Part shown: positions 23,901 through 35,527 of the stretch, in pieces | How the letters are laid out: each line of letters begins with the position of its first letter | How positions within the stretch are numbered: the stretch's first letter is position 1 | Made by a program: the position numbers and the translations under genes | The notes under the pieces: generated by a model | What the model was told of the DNA's origin: nothing | Seen by the model: only the letters and a program-made list of their open reading frames with translations | The model's database searches: none | Assembly (NCBI RefSeq): GCF_035222375.1 | Contig: NC_085891.1 | Span: forward strand, 3,472,001-3,536,000 | Direction of reading: 5' to 3' | Source of the DNA: Podospora pseudocomata | Taxonomy: Eukaryota > Ascomycota > Sordariomycetes > Sordariales > Podosporaceae | Length of the DNA: 64,000 nt

Positions 23901-25132
23901 TCCTCTTCTGGCTCCTCGTTGCTGCCCTGGCCAAAAAGTTCGTCTTCATGACTGATGGTGAGGTTCTTCGGCGCCACGGCCCGAGATGAGATGGGGTTGA
24001 TGCTGGTGTCGAAGTAGAATGCAGGGAGATTGTGGTCCTCTGTTCGGGTGTACACTACCTGAGGATGCGAATGCCAGGAAAGGTGGACGCTGCGCGGGAG
24101 AGCATTGTAAAGATAGGGATAGGACACTCGACATTCAGTTCGGATGGGGTTTCTGAAAATGATGCGGTCCATGGCGTTGAACTCGCCGAAATCCTCGTCA
24201 TTGGGGTCGATATCTTTGTAAAGTGGCTCAAAGCGAGGACCGCCAGGCAGCGCAACATTCAAGGCTTTGGCCGTGAGAAAGCTCTTGAGCTCGAAGAGAT
24301 AAAAGTAATTCTGATCAACAACCTCAGATACCAAAGGACGACTGAGCCGATATAAGCTCGCCATTTGTGGCAGTGTGAGGTTCCATGTCTTGTAGCTTGG
24401 GCCATTGACATGTGTCGTGTCCAGGAGAGGTTGATGGTCATAAAACCATTCGTACACAGCAGCCTCTTCGTCTTCGTCGAGCTCCATCTGGATCGGCTCC
24501 AGCGGTTCGACATCCTCGATGTTCTCGGACCAAGAAAGGGGTGGCTCTTCATCGTCAAACGGAGGGAACCGCATCCGTTTGAACAGTCTTCGATCGCTCT
24601 TCTCCTTGCGCATGGTCGTCCACATAGTAGCCCACTGTGCAAAAAATACGGGTTCGATGACGCGTGGAATCTCATTGACGAGCGTCAGGCAACCATTGAC
24701 ATGGTAGAGCACCTTGACCTCCCTCGCTGATTCCCAAGGCATCGGCATGTTCTCGAGCAGCTTCAAAACTGCATGAGGCATGAATTTCAGCGCACCAAGA
24801 TAGCTTCGCTTGTCATTGGTGTACTTCTTCTGCGAGACGTCGCCGATATCCTTCACAATCTTACGCAGGTGTTCCGGCGGCATATCGGCCTTTTGCGTTT
24901 CCACGAAGCCACCCTTCCGCTTCTCGCCAAACCGATTGCGCTGGTCCCGAAGCCATTCCTTCTTCTTTTGGGCAAACTTGGCAATCTGAGGGTTCGTGGG
25001 AGGCTGGTATCCAGGGGGAGGTGGTGCCGGAATAGCAGGCGGCGGAGGAAGTGAGGACGGCGGTCCGGGCGGCGGCGGCGGAGGGGGTGGAGGCGGAGGA
25101 CCCCATCCGGGGGGAGGAGGAGGGAAAGACAT
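17960..25132 (-). CDS. prp8: pre-mRNA splicing factor PRP8 (U5 snRNP core)
   Basis: Central scaffold of the spliceosome, which holds the U5/U6 snRNAs and splice sites in the catalytic core. Exons on the minus strand are 25132-20496 and 20438-17960, giving 2371 aa, the usual PRP8 size. The 57-bp intron (GTGCGT donor) has a perfect TACTAAC branch site and restores SGFEESMKFKKL across the joint. The N-terminus is the typical Pro/Gly run ([11 protein letters not shown]), followed by the extremely conserved PRP8 core. Recognisable stretches are [31 protein letters not shown] and [12 protein letters not shown]. The C-terminal half has [17 protein letters not shown] and the RNase H-like region. The end is the Jab1/MPN-like domain ([24 protein letters not shown]) that binds Brr2. 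No intein interrupts it, although some fungal PRP8 genes carry one. It is divergent from eIF3c. Confidence 0.98.
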
Positions 25133-26046
25133 CTCTATACGGCCTCAGGAGGGATTCTCGGATGGAGTTTGAGAGGGAAGGATGAAGGTCGCCTTGTTGG
25201 CGTTCGTGGCCGTCGGTAACTTTGTCTATCGCAGTGGTCGAAGATTGTCCGCTGCTAAAGGAGATGGAGTGTGGGTGTTTCTCTTATTATGACGTCCGCA
25301 TTTCCGGGCAGGAGAGAGAAAGCGACAATCCCTCAGCGGCTCACGGCGATTAGTGGCGTGATGTGAGGTTGGTTGTTGTGTTGGTGAAGCCAGAAATTGG
25401 CTGTCGCCTTGGTTTAGAAAATCTCGAACTGGAACAGCTCTTCGCGACGGCGAGAACAGCGCGCGAAACTGCTGCTAGCGCGCCCGGGTCCCTGTCAACC
25501 GTCCCATCTGTGCCAAGCCCCCCGTTTGAAGCCACCGTTGCCCCGATAAATGCAGACCGTACAGGTATGTCTGCGATGGATGCACGTGCGGGGTCAGCTG
25601 ACCTGTCTCAGTGGCGGGTTGGATGGGCTTGACTCACAGGCCAGGGAGCCCCACAAGAACAATATTTGGAGAGCTCTTTCACTTCTACGGCTTGCACGAT
25701 TCCGGCCAACTTGCGCAAAAATCTCACGAGTGCCAATCCTCAGGTGTTGTCGTTTAGAACTGCTGCAGGTGCCAGTCATAAAAAGTAGGGACGAGGCCCG
25801 AAGAGCAGCTCCATTAGTTTCGAGTCTGTCACAGCGCTCCGCTCCAGGCGAAACAGCATTCGCTAGCCCCAAATCCGCCCCACCAGAAAATCACCATTCA
25901 CCGAAAATTAATTATCGAACCCCTCCAACCCGTCAGACTTTTGCTGTGCATCGCCGGCAACCCACGATCGCCCTTGCGCAAAGTTATTCGTGATCTCCGA
26001 TCTCACCACCCCCGAAGGATAACTTTTTTGACGACTAACCGCAACC
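25133..26046. promoter_or_regulatory. divergent promoter region between PRP8 and eIF3c
   Basis: 914 bp separate the two start codons. No separate gene is supported; the small ORFs inside have no recognisable features. Confidence 0.5.
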
Positions 26047-28752
26047 ATGTCTCGCTTCTTCCGCGGCGGTGACGACAGCTCGAGCGAGAGCAGCTCTGAG
26101 GAGGAGGAGCTGTACTCCACTTCCGAGGACGAGGAGGAGCAGGAGGAGCAGGAGGAGTCTTCTGAGGAGGAGGAGGAGGAGGATGAGGAGTCCTCCAGCG
26201 ACGATGAGGCCGGTCCTGCCAAGAAGGGTCTGTCTCGCTTCTTGCTTGACCAAGCATCCTCCGACAGCGAGGAGAGCGAGGAGGAGGGGACAACAAAGGT
26301 CAAGAGCGCCAAGGACAAGAGACATGACGAACTCGAGGCGACCATCTCCCTTATTCAGAACGGCCAGAAGATCAATGACTGGGGCTCTATTGCGAATGGT
26401 TTGTGGTTGCTTGCCCATCTTGTCGCTCGTCTGCTAACATGTAGCCAGAATTCGACAAGCTCAACCGTCAAGTCGTCAAGCTCCAGGATGGCGGCAAGGC
26501 GCCGAAGAGCTACATCAAGTGCATTGCGGAGTTGGAGGACTTTATGAATGAGACCCTTGCCAAGCAGAAGGTCACCCCCAAGAAGATGAACGCCACCAAC
26601 GCCCGTGGTCTCAACGCCGTGAAGCAACGCGTCAAGAAGAACAACAAGGATTACCAGAGCCAGATCGATGCTTTCCGAAAAGACAGCGATGCCTTCATGG
26701 AATCCGATGACGAGGTCGCCCCCCCACCCAAACCATCCGCCGACAAGCTGCGTGTCAAGGAAACTTATATTCCCGAGGCGGCTGATGAGGATGAAGACAA
26801 GGGCTTTGCCCGGGTCGACAAGCGTGGAAAGGCCATGCCCTTCTCTCCAGAGAGCATCCTCAAGCATCTCCGCGCCATTCTGGAGTCAAGAGGCAGGAAG
26901 AATACCGATCGTATCGAGCAAATCAAGATCATGGAGGAGCTCAGCAAGGTGGCCAACACCCCCTACCTCAAGATCAGAGTTCTCCAGGCTCTTGTATCTG
27001 CCCGGTATGATCTCGGTGCTGGTGCCGGAAATGTGATGCCCCTTGAGCACTGGAAGGCGGCTGAGAAGGAGCTGTCTGCCTTGCTCAAGATTCTCGAGAC
27101 CGAGAAGGATCACGTTGTGATTGAGAATGCTGAGGAGTGGGATGATGATGACAAGCAACCAACCCTTGCCGCTGGTGAGAGCTATATCAAGATCCCCGGC
27201 AGCATCGTGTCGTATATCGAGCGTCTTGATGATGAGCTCACCCGCTCCCTTCAGGCCATCGACCCTCACACGTCTGAATACATTGAGCGGTTGACCGACG
27301 AGGGTTCTCTGTACAACATTGTTTTGCAAGGTCTCCTGTACTACGAGACCATCCGCAAAGACGCCTCGCTCGAAGTTCCCCAGGAGAGTCTCAACAGAAT
27401 CATGCAAAGACGCCTGGATCATGTGTACTTCAAGGTATGGACCTTTCAGGCCCCGTCCAGTGTAATGCCTATTTGCTAACGAAAAATAGCCAGCTCAAGT
27501 CATCAAAATCTTGGAAGAGAACGCCTGGAAGCAGGTCTCTGCGGGCGTCGACTCCGCCATCACGCCCCGTAATAAGTCGGAGGATGCCAGCCAACTCGTC
27601 AACGTCCTTTGCAACTACCTTTTCGAGCACAGCGAAGGCATTATCCGTGCCCGCGCCATGCTCTGTCAGGTCTACTTCTTGGCGTTGCACGATGAGTACT
27701 ACAAGGCCCGTGACATGATGCTCACATCTCACTTGCAGGAGAGCATTTCCAACTTCGACATTGCCACCCAAATTCTCTACAACCGTACCCTTGTTCAAGT
27801 TGGTCTCTGCGCCTTCCGCAAGGGTCTCGTGTATGACGCCCAAAACACTCTCCAAGAGATTTGCGGCAGCGGGCGCCAAAAGGAGCTTCTTGCCCAGGGT
27901 GTCATGATTCAGCGCTTCAACCAAGTTTCTCCCGAGCAAGAGCGCCTTGAGAAACAACGGCAGCTACCCTTCCACATGCACATCAACCTTGAGCTCTTGG
28001 AGTGTGTGTACTTGACCTGCAGCATGCTTCTTGAGATCCCGCTGTTGGCTCAGACTGGTTCGTCTCCCGATATCAAGAAGCGCGTCATCAGCAAGACATA
28101 TCGCCGTATGCTCGAGTACCATGAGCGCCAAATCTTTACCGGCCCTCCCGAGAACACCCGCGACCACGTCATGCAGGCGTCCAAGGCCCTCGCGGCTGGT
28201 GAGTGGAAGAAGGCTACGCACTTCATCCACAGCATCAAGATCTGGGAGCTCATGCCAAGCGCCGAGGACATCAAGACGATGCTCGCTAAGCAGATTCAGG
28301 AGGAGGGTCTGCGCACTTACCTGTTCACATATGCGCCCTTCTACGACACACTGGCCATCTCCACATTGAGCGCCATGTTTGAGCTCGACTCCAGGAAGGT
28401 GGCTGCCGTTGTCAGCAAGATGATCAGCCACGAGGAGCTTGCGGCTGCCCTCGATCAGGTCACCGAGACCGTCATCTTCCGCAAGGGTGTGGAGCTCAGC
28501 CGTCTGCAGAGCTTGGCCCTGGCTCTCTCAGACAAAGCGAGCTCGCTCATCGAGACCAACGAGCGCACACTGGAGCAGCGGACACAAGGATCAGCCAATG
28601 CCTTCAGCAGGAAGGATGGTCAACGAGGTGGTCAGCGGGGCGGTGGCCAACGGGGTGGCAGAGGCGGGGCGCGGACTGGAGGAAACGCTCAGCGACAGGC
28701 TGGTGGCACCCAGTTTACGGGTGGTGCTCTGGGTGCTGCGGTCCGCGGTTAA
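26047..28752 (+). CDS. nip1: eukaryotic translation initiation factor 3 subunit C (eIF3c/Nip1)
   Basis: Core subunit of eIF3 that helps build the 43S/48S initiation complex. Exons are 26047-26398, 26449-27434 and 27490-28752, giving 866 aa; the introns are only 50 and 55 bp. The start [20 protein letters not shown] and the acidic Ser/Glu N-terminus that contacts eIF1/eIF5 are typical. The first splice restores [16 protein letters not shown] and the second [16 protein letters not shown]. The C-terminal half contains the PCI-domain region ([29 protein letters not shown]). The protein ends in a Gly/Arg-rich RGG tail ([14 protein letters not shown]). Length and domain order are normal for ascomycetes. 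Confidence 0.97.
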
Positions 28753-29486
28753 GGTTGTCGCGATGGGTATACATGGTTTTCGTTGCGCTATTGCATTGGG
28801 CTTGGCATGTTACGTATCAAAAATGGTCTCGGGGTGCGTTTAGGTGTTGCACCACGTTTAGATCATAGGCAGGCAGTCAAGAATCGTGGGGCTTTTAATA
28901 TTTGATTCAATGTCTTTTCTTGTGACTTGTTTACAATTGTATGGTGGTATTGTTTTTTAATGTTTGCTGGCATGGATGTCTCACTCAAAAACGATGTCGA
29001 GGACGGCAAAGCAATAGGAAGTTGAGTAATTGGCTGATGCCTTGTCTGGAATTTACCAAGTAATGAGATGCAGATTCATGACCTTAGTGTAGTCTTGCGA
29101 GGGTATAAAGGGCACGCTGCTGTCTCCTGAATACCCTCACAACAGCATATTACCAACTACTACCGTAAAGGTACACGGGGTCTATTCAAAGCACCGAGGG
29201 CACAGAAAATGATGAAATAGGGGTAGAGGCTTGGAGAAATCAGCAAGGCAAACAGAAGGTCACAATCAAGATGACACGGGCTTTTTGGGTGGCTACTTCA
29301 GTAGCACCTTCTTTTGATTCTTTCTTTCATCAACTGCAGTCGTGCCAAAGGCAACATGTGACAAACGCAAGAATATGGAGACCAGGCAATCCCACGCCGT
29401 TCCCCTCGTAGTTGTCAACGCCACAGTGAAACCCAGATATGAACCAAGTCCAGCCCGAAAAATGCAACCACCGCTGTCCCAATAAC
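28753..29486. other. convergent intergenic region
   Basis: Lies between the eIF3c and RPS14 3' ends. No gene recognised. The T-rich sequence after 28890 probably belongs to the eIF3c 3' end. Confidence 0.55.
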
Positions 29487-30190
<704 letters not shown>

Positions 30191-30512
30191 TTTGACTGGT
30201 GATCCGGAAACTTGACCTGGGAATTTGCGGTTGTAGTTTCGAAGTGGACAATCCCCAGATATTCGGATTTTTTGGCAGGCAGTGGTGCGGTGAAGAGTCG
30301 CCGTGTGGAGTTTGGCGGTGTGGGAATGCAGAAAAAAGAGGTGCGGGGCCACAAATAATTTGCGAGTGGAAAGCCCTAAGTAACTCCGTACCGACCGCCC
30401 CACCCAAGCTCCCAATTCGCCAACCCTTTTTCTCGCGACCACCGCTGAAAATTCTTTCTCGCTGCTTCTTTGCAACGCACGACAACCTCCGCCGACGTCG
30501 ACAACCGGAACA
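30191..30512. promoter_or_regulatory. bidirectional ribosomal-protein promoter (RPS14/RPL7)
   Basis: Only 322 bp separate the divergent start codons of uS11 and uL30. The region contains an AGCCCTAA box at 30372-30379 and pyrimidine-rich tracts. Shared control would help balance the two subunits; this is inferred from arrangement. Confidence 0.7.
30372..30379 (+). promoter_or_regulatory. AGCCCTAA (TBF1/telobox-like) motif
   Basis: Matches the ARCCCTAA core bound by Tbf1-type factors, which drive ribosomal protein genes in several ascomycetes. It lies 182 bp upstream of the RPS14 ATG and 134 bp upstream of the RPL7 ATG. The same octamer occurs upstream of RPS19. Confidence 0.6.
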
Positions 30513-32050
30513 ATGGCCGCTACGTATGCCTCACCCCCGATGTTTTCCTTCAGCCCTTGAATGGTATCGTCGTGTATCGCTCGACGAGATTCTGCAGATT
30601 GGCGTGGTCCTCTCACTGGACGCTTTTCTCGACTCTGCCTTCGCAGACCGAGCATCGCTCCAGCTCGATCCCTCCCATGGTTCTCCCTCTTTCTTGCAAG
30701 CCTGGTGGTGTGTGGCCTGCGGACTGAGAGACGTCTCATGGGGTGTTGGGGATGAAGACTTGTCTCCTCCCTTAAAAACATTTGCCGTTTGGTGATGTGG
30801 CCCAAGCAAGCCTCATTGAGGCCTGTCAGGACCATAACCCTGCGCTCGCAAGCTCTTATTTGGACTTCGGTTCAGATTGTCGACAGATGGGGTTCTCTAC
30901 ACTGTGTACGGCTTGCAAGGGTCACTTCACACTCGAGCTCGCCCATCGACTGACATAAAACATCGAGTCAGCCACGAGAGAATGCCGCACTGAGGCAGCA
31001 GTTCTCCAACGGCGCTCTACCGCATACCTCGTGTATGTCCGGACCTCGTACTGATCTGTTGACTTTAGTTCCGTCCCCACCCAGAACGACATTCTCGTTC
31101 CCGAGACTCTCCTGAAGAAGCGCAAGTCGCAGGAGAAGGCCCGCGCTGAGCGCGCTGCCGAGCTCGAGAAGGTCAAGGCTGTAAGTTTTTATCTCTTTGT
31201 TTTGAGTCTGGAGGGGCGATATGATGCACAACAAACCTAGCGACTAGATACGTCAATGCTGTTGCTAAATTAACCATCTTTCGGGTCTGATCGAACCAAT
31301 GGATGATGACATTTGTACTTTGGAGGCACATGTCGTGGACATTGTGCTAACTCATCTCTACAGGCCCGCAAGGAGAAGCGTGGTGTCATCTTCAAGCGTG
31401 CCGAGAAGTACGTTAAGGAGTACCGCGACACTGAGCGCGAGAAGATTCGTCTCCAGCGTGCTGCGAAGCAGGATGGTGCCTTCCACATCCCCGCTGAGGC
31501 CAAGTTGATCTTCATTGTCCGCATCAAGGGGTATGTTTCCACACTGAAAATTATAGTCATCTCTGAGTCATTACTGACACGTCCACACAGTATCAACAAG
31601 ATTGCCCCCAAGCCCCGCAAGATCCTTCAGCTTCTCCGTCTCCTCCAGATCAACAACGGTGTCTTCGTCCGCGTCACCAAGGCCACCGCTGAGATGATCA
31701 AGGTGGTCGAGCCGTGGGTTGCCTACGGTTACCCTAACCTCAAGAGCGTCAAGGAGCTCATCTACAAGCGCGGATATGGCAAGGTCAACGGCCAGCGCAT
31801 TGCCCTCACCGATAACAGCATCGTCGAGGAGAACCTTGGCAAGTACGGCATCATCTGTATCGAGGATCTCATCCACGAGATCGTCACCGTCGGCCCCAAC
31901 TTCAAGCAGGCTGCCAACTTCCTCTGGCCCTTCAAGCTCAGCAACCCCAACGGTGGCTTCCGTCCCCGCAAGTTCAAGCACTTCATCGAGGGTGGTGACC
32001 TTGGCAATCGTGAGGAGCATATCAACGCTCTCATCCGCCAGATGAACTAA
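30513..32050 (+). CDS. rpl7: 60S ribosomal protein L7 (uL30)
   Basis: Large-subunit ribosomal protein. Exons are 30513-30523 (only 11 nt: ATG plus two and two-thirds codons), 31069-31180, 31364-31530 and 31591-32050, giving 249 aa. The first intron is long (545 bp), as is common for ribosomal protein genes with a tiny first exon. The joint gives [16 protein letters not shown], then [54 protein letters not shown] and the end [12 protein letters not shown]. All are clear uL30 signatures. Intron 2 (31181-31363) contains a C/D-box snoRNA candidate. Yeast RPL7A and RPL7B introns also host C/D snoRNAs (snR39, snR59), so the host-guest pairing appears conserved. Confidence 0.98.
31217..31293 (+). 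ncRNA. intronic C/D-box snoRNA candidate (snR39/snR39b/snR59-like)
   Basis: Lies inside RPL7 intron 2. A short stem CGA/TCG (31217-31219 with 31291-31293) brackets a C-like box ATGATGC (31221-31227) and a perfect D box CTGA (31287-31290). The 13 nt just before the D box, CCATCTTTCGGGT (31274-31286), are the exact complement of ACCCGAAAGATGG, a universally conserved stretch of large-subunit rRNA. By the D+5 rule the paired nucleotide is the G before GAAAG's first A, which by recollection is G805 in yeast 25S, the snR39b site; snR39/snR59 target A807 two bases away. The C box differs from the RUGAUGA consensus at its last base. The exact ends are approximate. Confidence 0.75.
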
Positions 32051-32389
32051 GTTGGGGGACTTTGATGGTTTTGCGGTTTTGTCTTTGGTCATGGGAATTG
32101 GCATGGGTGCATGGCGTTAAATGGAAGCCGGGGTTGGGTGGCTCCGGGGAATCAATACCACAACACGAAGTCGTTCTTGCACACCACTCTTCCCACAGTT
32201 GATGAAGTAGATTGCCCCCTTACTGGCCAGGACACAGCCCAATTCTATGAAGCTGTTGCTCAATGTGTTTCCGCCCCCTGATATGAAGTGATTTGAACAA
32301 CGTCCAGGCATTGATGTCTATTATTACATAGGTCTTCCCCAAACAAGTAGCCCTACATGCTTATCATTGCGCAATGCTCCCTGAGGCTA
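32051..32389. other. convergent intergenic region
   Basis: Lies between the RPL7 and ISA2 3' ends; no feature recognised. Confidence 0.6.
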
Positions 32390-33253
32390 TCATATCTTTA
32401 TGTCAAAGCTTGTGCCACACCCACAACTACTTGTAGCGAGAGGATTGTCCACGATTTTAAACTGCGATCCAATAAGTTCCATCGTAAAGTCCACCTTACT
32501 CCCCTTTAAAAGCTCAAGAGAAGGAGTGTCAAGAATGATTTTTGGAGCTGTCAAATCAGTTGGGGCACTCTCACCATCAGCTGCAAAGGTAAAGATAGTA
32601 TCATCTTCTCCGATGGCGGATGTACTCTCTGCTGCCCCGTCGGTTGCCGAGGAGGAAGGCAGTGAAGGAGGAAGAGTGACCAGCTTCATCAAATATTGAA
32701 ACCCATGACAGCCACCGGACTCTACTTGAATACGAAGGGCGAGGTATGGGTTTGAGTCCTTGGCCATAATCTCGGAGAGACGCTGTAAAATACCTCGTCA
32801 GAGGGAAGCTCAACGAGCCGGACTTGAATAGCAGGGACGAACCTTGGCTGCGCGCGGAGTGATCTCCAACATCATTTCCTGGCCATCATCGTCCGTTTGG
32901 GGATTGAAGAGTGCACGGGTGGTACCGCTTGGGGGAGCGGTGGTGGCGGCAGACCGCGGCATCGTGGTTGTGAAGCTCCGCCTTGTGAGATTACCTCGGG
33001 GAGAGCAAGGACGCCATGATGATCTAGGACTCCTCGCGGCAATTTGGCTGGGGCCCGATTGGTGAGGTATTTGGCGACTGCGTGCAGTAGACACAGAGTG
33101 ATGCGCCCGAGTTGGCCCAGAGGCGCTCCGCACTGGCAGAGGGAGGAGAAGATCGAGGATGGAGGGGGAGGTCGCGATGGCCCGGCGGCGCATGCTGAGC
33201 TGGATAAAGAGACTCGCGGTGGCGGGAGGGTTGACACAGTGCAGTGGTGGCAT
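32390..33253 (-). CDS. isa2: mitochondrial iron-sulfur cluster assembly protein Isa2 (A-type, HesB/IscA family)
   Basis: A-type carrier needed to mature mitochondrial [4Fe-4S] proteins such as aconitase and lipoate synthase. Exons on the minus strand are 33253-32843 and 32782-32390, giving 267 aa; the 60-bp intron has a GTTCGT donor and restores RAAKRLSEIMAKDSN. The three cluster-binding Cys are visible: one in SGGCHGFQY and two in the C-terminal SSCGCGTSFDIKI. The first ~130 residues are rich in Arg, Ser and Pro with few acids, as in a mitochondrial presequence. A later ATG giving MRRRAIATSPS (20 residues downstream) is an alternative start. An acidic insert lies between the first Cys region and IILDTPSLELLKGS, as in fungal Isa2. 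Confidence 0.93.
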
Positions 33254-33844
33254 TCTTGACTCTTCAGACGGCTTTAGGAACAGTTGTATTCAGGGGATGG
33301 ATGCTCAGCGCCGTTGACGAGGTGCTGTTAGGTAGGGTTGGTCTGTCGGTGAAATGCCGGTGCCGTTCTGCAAGCGATGGCGGGAGGTTTGCAAAATTTC
33401 CGGTGATGTCAGGGCCGAGACCCGGGAAGCTGCAAAGCGCTGACCAATCATGGTGGGGTGGTTTTGGTCTTAATTCACCAGCGCTTACAACCGGCGGCGA
33501 CAACTGAGTTACACAACAACCACCTTGAAGCCGAATGAAATGAAAAGACTGAAGCAGGATCTCGTTGCTCTTGTTGATCTCATGTGTGTCAAGTGATTCC
33601 AGTAATCCCAAAGATCCAGAATGTCCGAGTCTTCAAGTCTACGATATCCAGAACGCCTTCCCAGTCCCAAAATAATACCCTATAATACAGATAGTCAAGA
33701 ATCGAAGAAAAGGGGGGTTAAAACAGAAGTGAAAAAGAAGCCAATTTCTAGCCAAAGTCCATCACCATCCTCCGCGGTACCAAGTAATCGACGGTCCGAA
33801 ATCATAGATCCGGATCGCACCCTTTGACACCTTCAGTGTTGCGT
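33254..33844. other. intergenic region
   Basis: Lies upstream of ISA2 and downstream of the lectin-like gene. No gene recognised. Confidence 0.55.
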
Positions 33845-35527
33845 TTACTCGAAGATCGAGAACAATTCAGATCCATCAGTAGCGCATGGTCCGGTTTCAA
33901 GTCTCTCGTTTCCAGGCACGACGCAAGTCTGATTCCTTTCGTTTTGTGGTGCCAAGGCAAAGCTTGTCTGCCCAAGGAAAGGAAACAACTGAGCACCATC
34001 GGTTTCTCCCTCTGAAAAAAGGTCTGTTAGCTTGGTGCGCTATATCCTGGACGAAGGGGGGGAAAGCAAAGATGGACCTACCACCATCAGCACGTCCGCC
34101 GCATGAGAACAGAGTGACGGTGTCCCCTGGCTGGCGTCTGAGATCAACACTGATACAGCCCTGGGTCTATCAAAGCAGTTGTCTTAGTAACATTCTCCAA
34201 AAGCAAGCTAGTGGTGATGGTAATGGTTAGGGATCACTTACCAGAGTGCTCACGATCAAAGCAGCAAGTTCCCGGTTGTTGTTATGTTTACCAGCGGTAA
34301 TAACATCAAACTTCTCGTTCGGGCTACCTGTACAGTCCACAAGCGAGACAGGAATCAAATTCTGTCGAAAGTCGCCAGCGGTCGGGTCGATGAAGAGACA
34401 CTTGTTGTTTGGTGCCCTGATGGTGACATCGGAAAAGGCCCGGGTAGCGCCTTCGTCCCGCTGATGAGACTGAGCTGCAGCAGTGGGCTGGAGAGTACCG
34501 CCGGCACGAGACACGGGCACAGGTTCGGTAGGGTTGACCGAGGGGATGCTCCCACCGCCATTGTTATTGCCATTATCATTGTTGTTGTTGCCGCCGTTGT
34601 TGTTGTTGTTGCCGCCGTTGTTGTTGCCATCGTTGTTGTTACCGTTCCCGGCACCAGGGGCAGTGGTGGTTGACTGGGCAGGGGCAGCTGAAGGTGTGGT
34701 CGTAGGAGTAACAGTTACTGTTCGAGTACTTTTAGTACAGCTCGAGGTGGAGGTACCGCTAGGATTACCAGAACTACCATTTCCGCCATTTCCACCGTTG
34801 CCAGCATTTTCATCGCCTCCGTTGTTCCCACCGTTGTTGTCATCATTGTTGCCGCCGTTACCATCGTTGTTGCCGCTAGCCGGGGCACCACCACCAATGG
34901 TGAAGGTCTGGCTGGCGTCTCCATTCTGACAGTTCGCAATGTCAAGAGTGTTCCCCCTTGCGGTTGCGCAAAAGTTTCCTCCTTCGTTCTGAGGGCTCAG
35001 TGAAAGCGGGCCGGCACCGCCGTCAAAGTCAAACAGCTGAGAGTCAGTCACATCACCCCCTGAAAATATCAGCATACATTCTCTTATTCAATCAGTCCAA
35101 TAATCTTACCTCCATCCGCTCGACCGCCGCATGAGAAGAGCAGAAGCTGATTCCCGGCTTGTCGACGTGAATCAAAGTTCAGGCAAGCATTGGTCAAGGA
35201 TGACACGATGAGGGCCACGCCATCGCCTCTGATATGAGCGCCGGCAGTGATGACGTCCCAGCCCTGCCCATCAGTAGAACCGCAGTCCGCAATCTGAACA
35301 GGAGTAAGGTTGGCTCGGAAATCTCCAGACAGCTCGTCAACGAAAAGGCATTTCCCGTCTGATGTTCGGATCTCAACGTTGGAGAAAGCCCGGGTAGCAC
35401 CATTGTCCCTCTGATGGGCTTCGACCGTGGCCTCTTCATTGAGGGAGTCAACTGCCCGATGTCGTACAAGCGGGGAGGCTCCCACGACAGCAGCCCAGGC
35501 CAGCAAAGAAGTGAGTGAAGACACCAT
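33845..35527 (-). CDS. secreted protein with two tandem lectin-like (beta-trefoil-type) domains
   Basis: Predicted extracellular carbohydrate-binding-like protein. Exons on the minus strand are 35527-35110, 35059-34242, 34166-34082 and 34011-33845, giving 495 aa. MVSSLTSLLAWAAVVGASP is a signal peptide. Domain 1 (about 38-195) and domain 2 (338-495) are clear duplicates. Both contain HQRDxGATRAFS, KCLFxD, GDFRxNL, the Arg-Arg-Gln motif before a Leu/Thr-rich strand, LFSCGGRADG and SPQNE/APQNE, then a closing FTI/FSI. Cys-paired strands and QxW-poor repeats suggest a ricin B-like fold, but this is inference. The linker is Asn/Gly-rich, then Ser/Thr/Pro-rich. The intron after GRADG(G) is at the same codon and phase 1 in both domains; an extra intron splits only domain 2. 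No catalytic motif was seen. Confidence 0.82.

Noticed and set aside
30524-31068. A snoRNA in the long first intron of RPL7 (GTGATGT and several CTGA sites)
   Set aside because: No pair of boxes at suitable spacing with a stem or recognisable guide was found.
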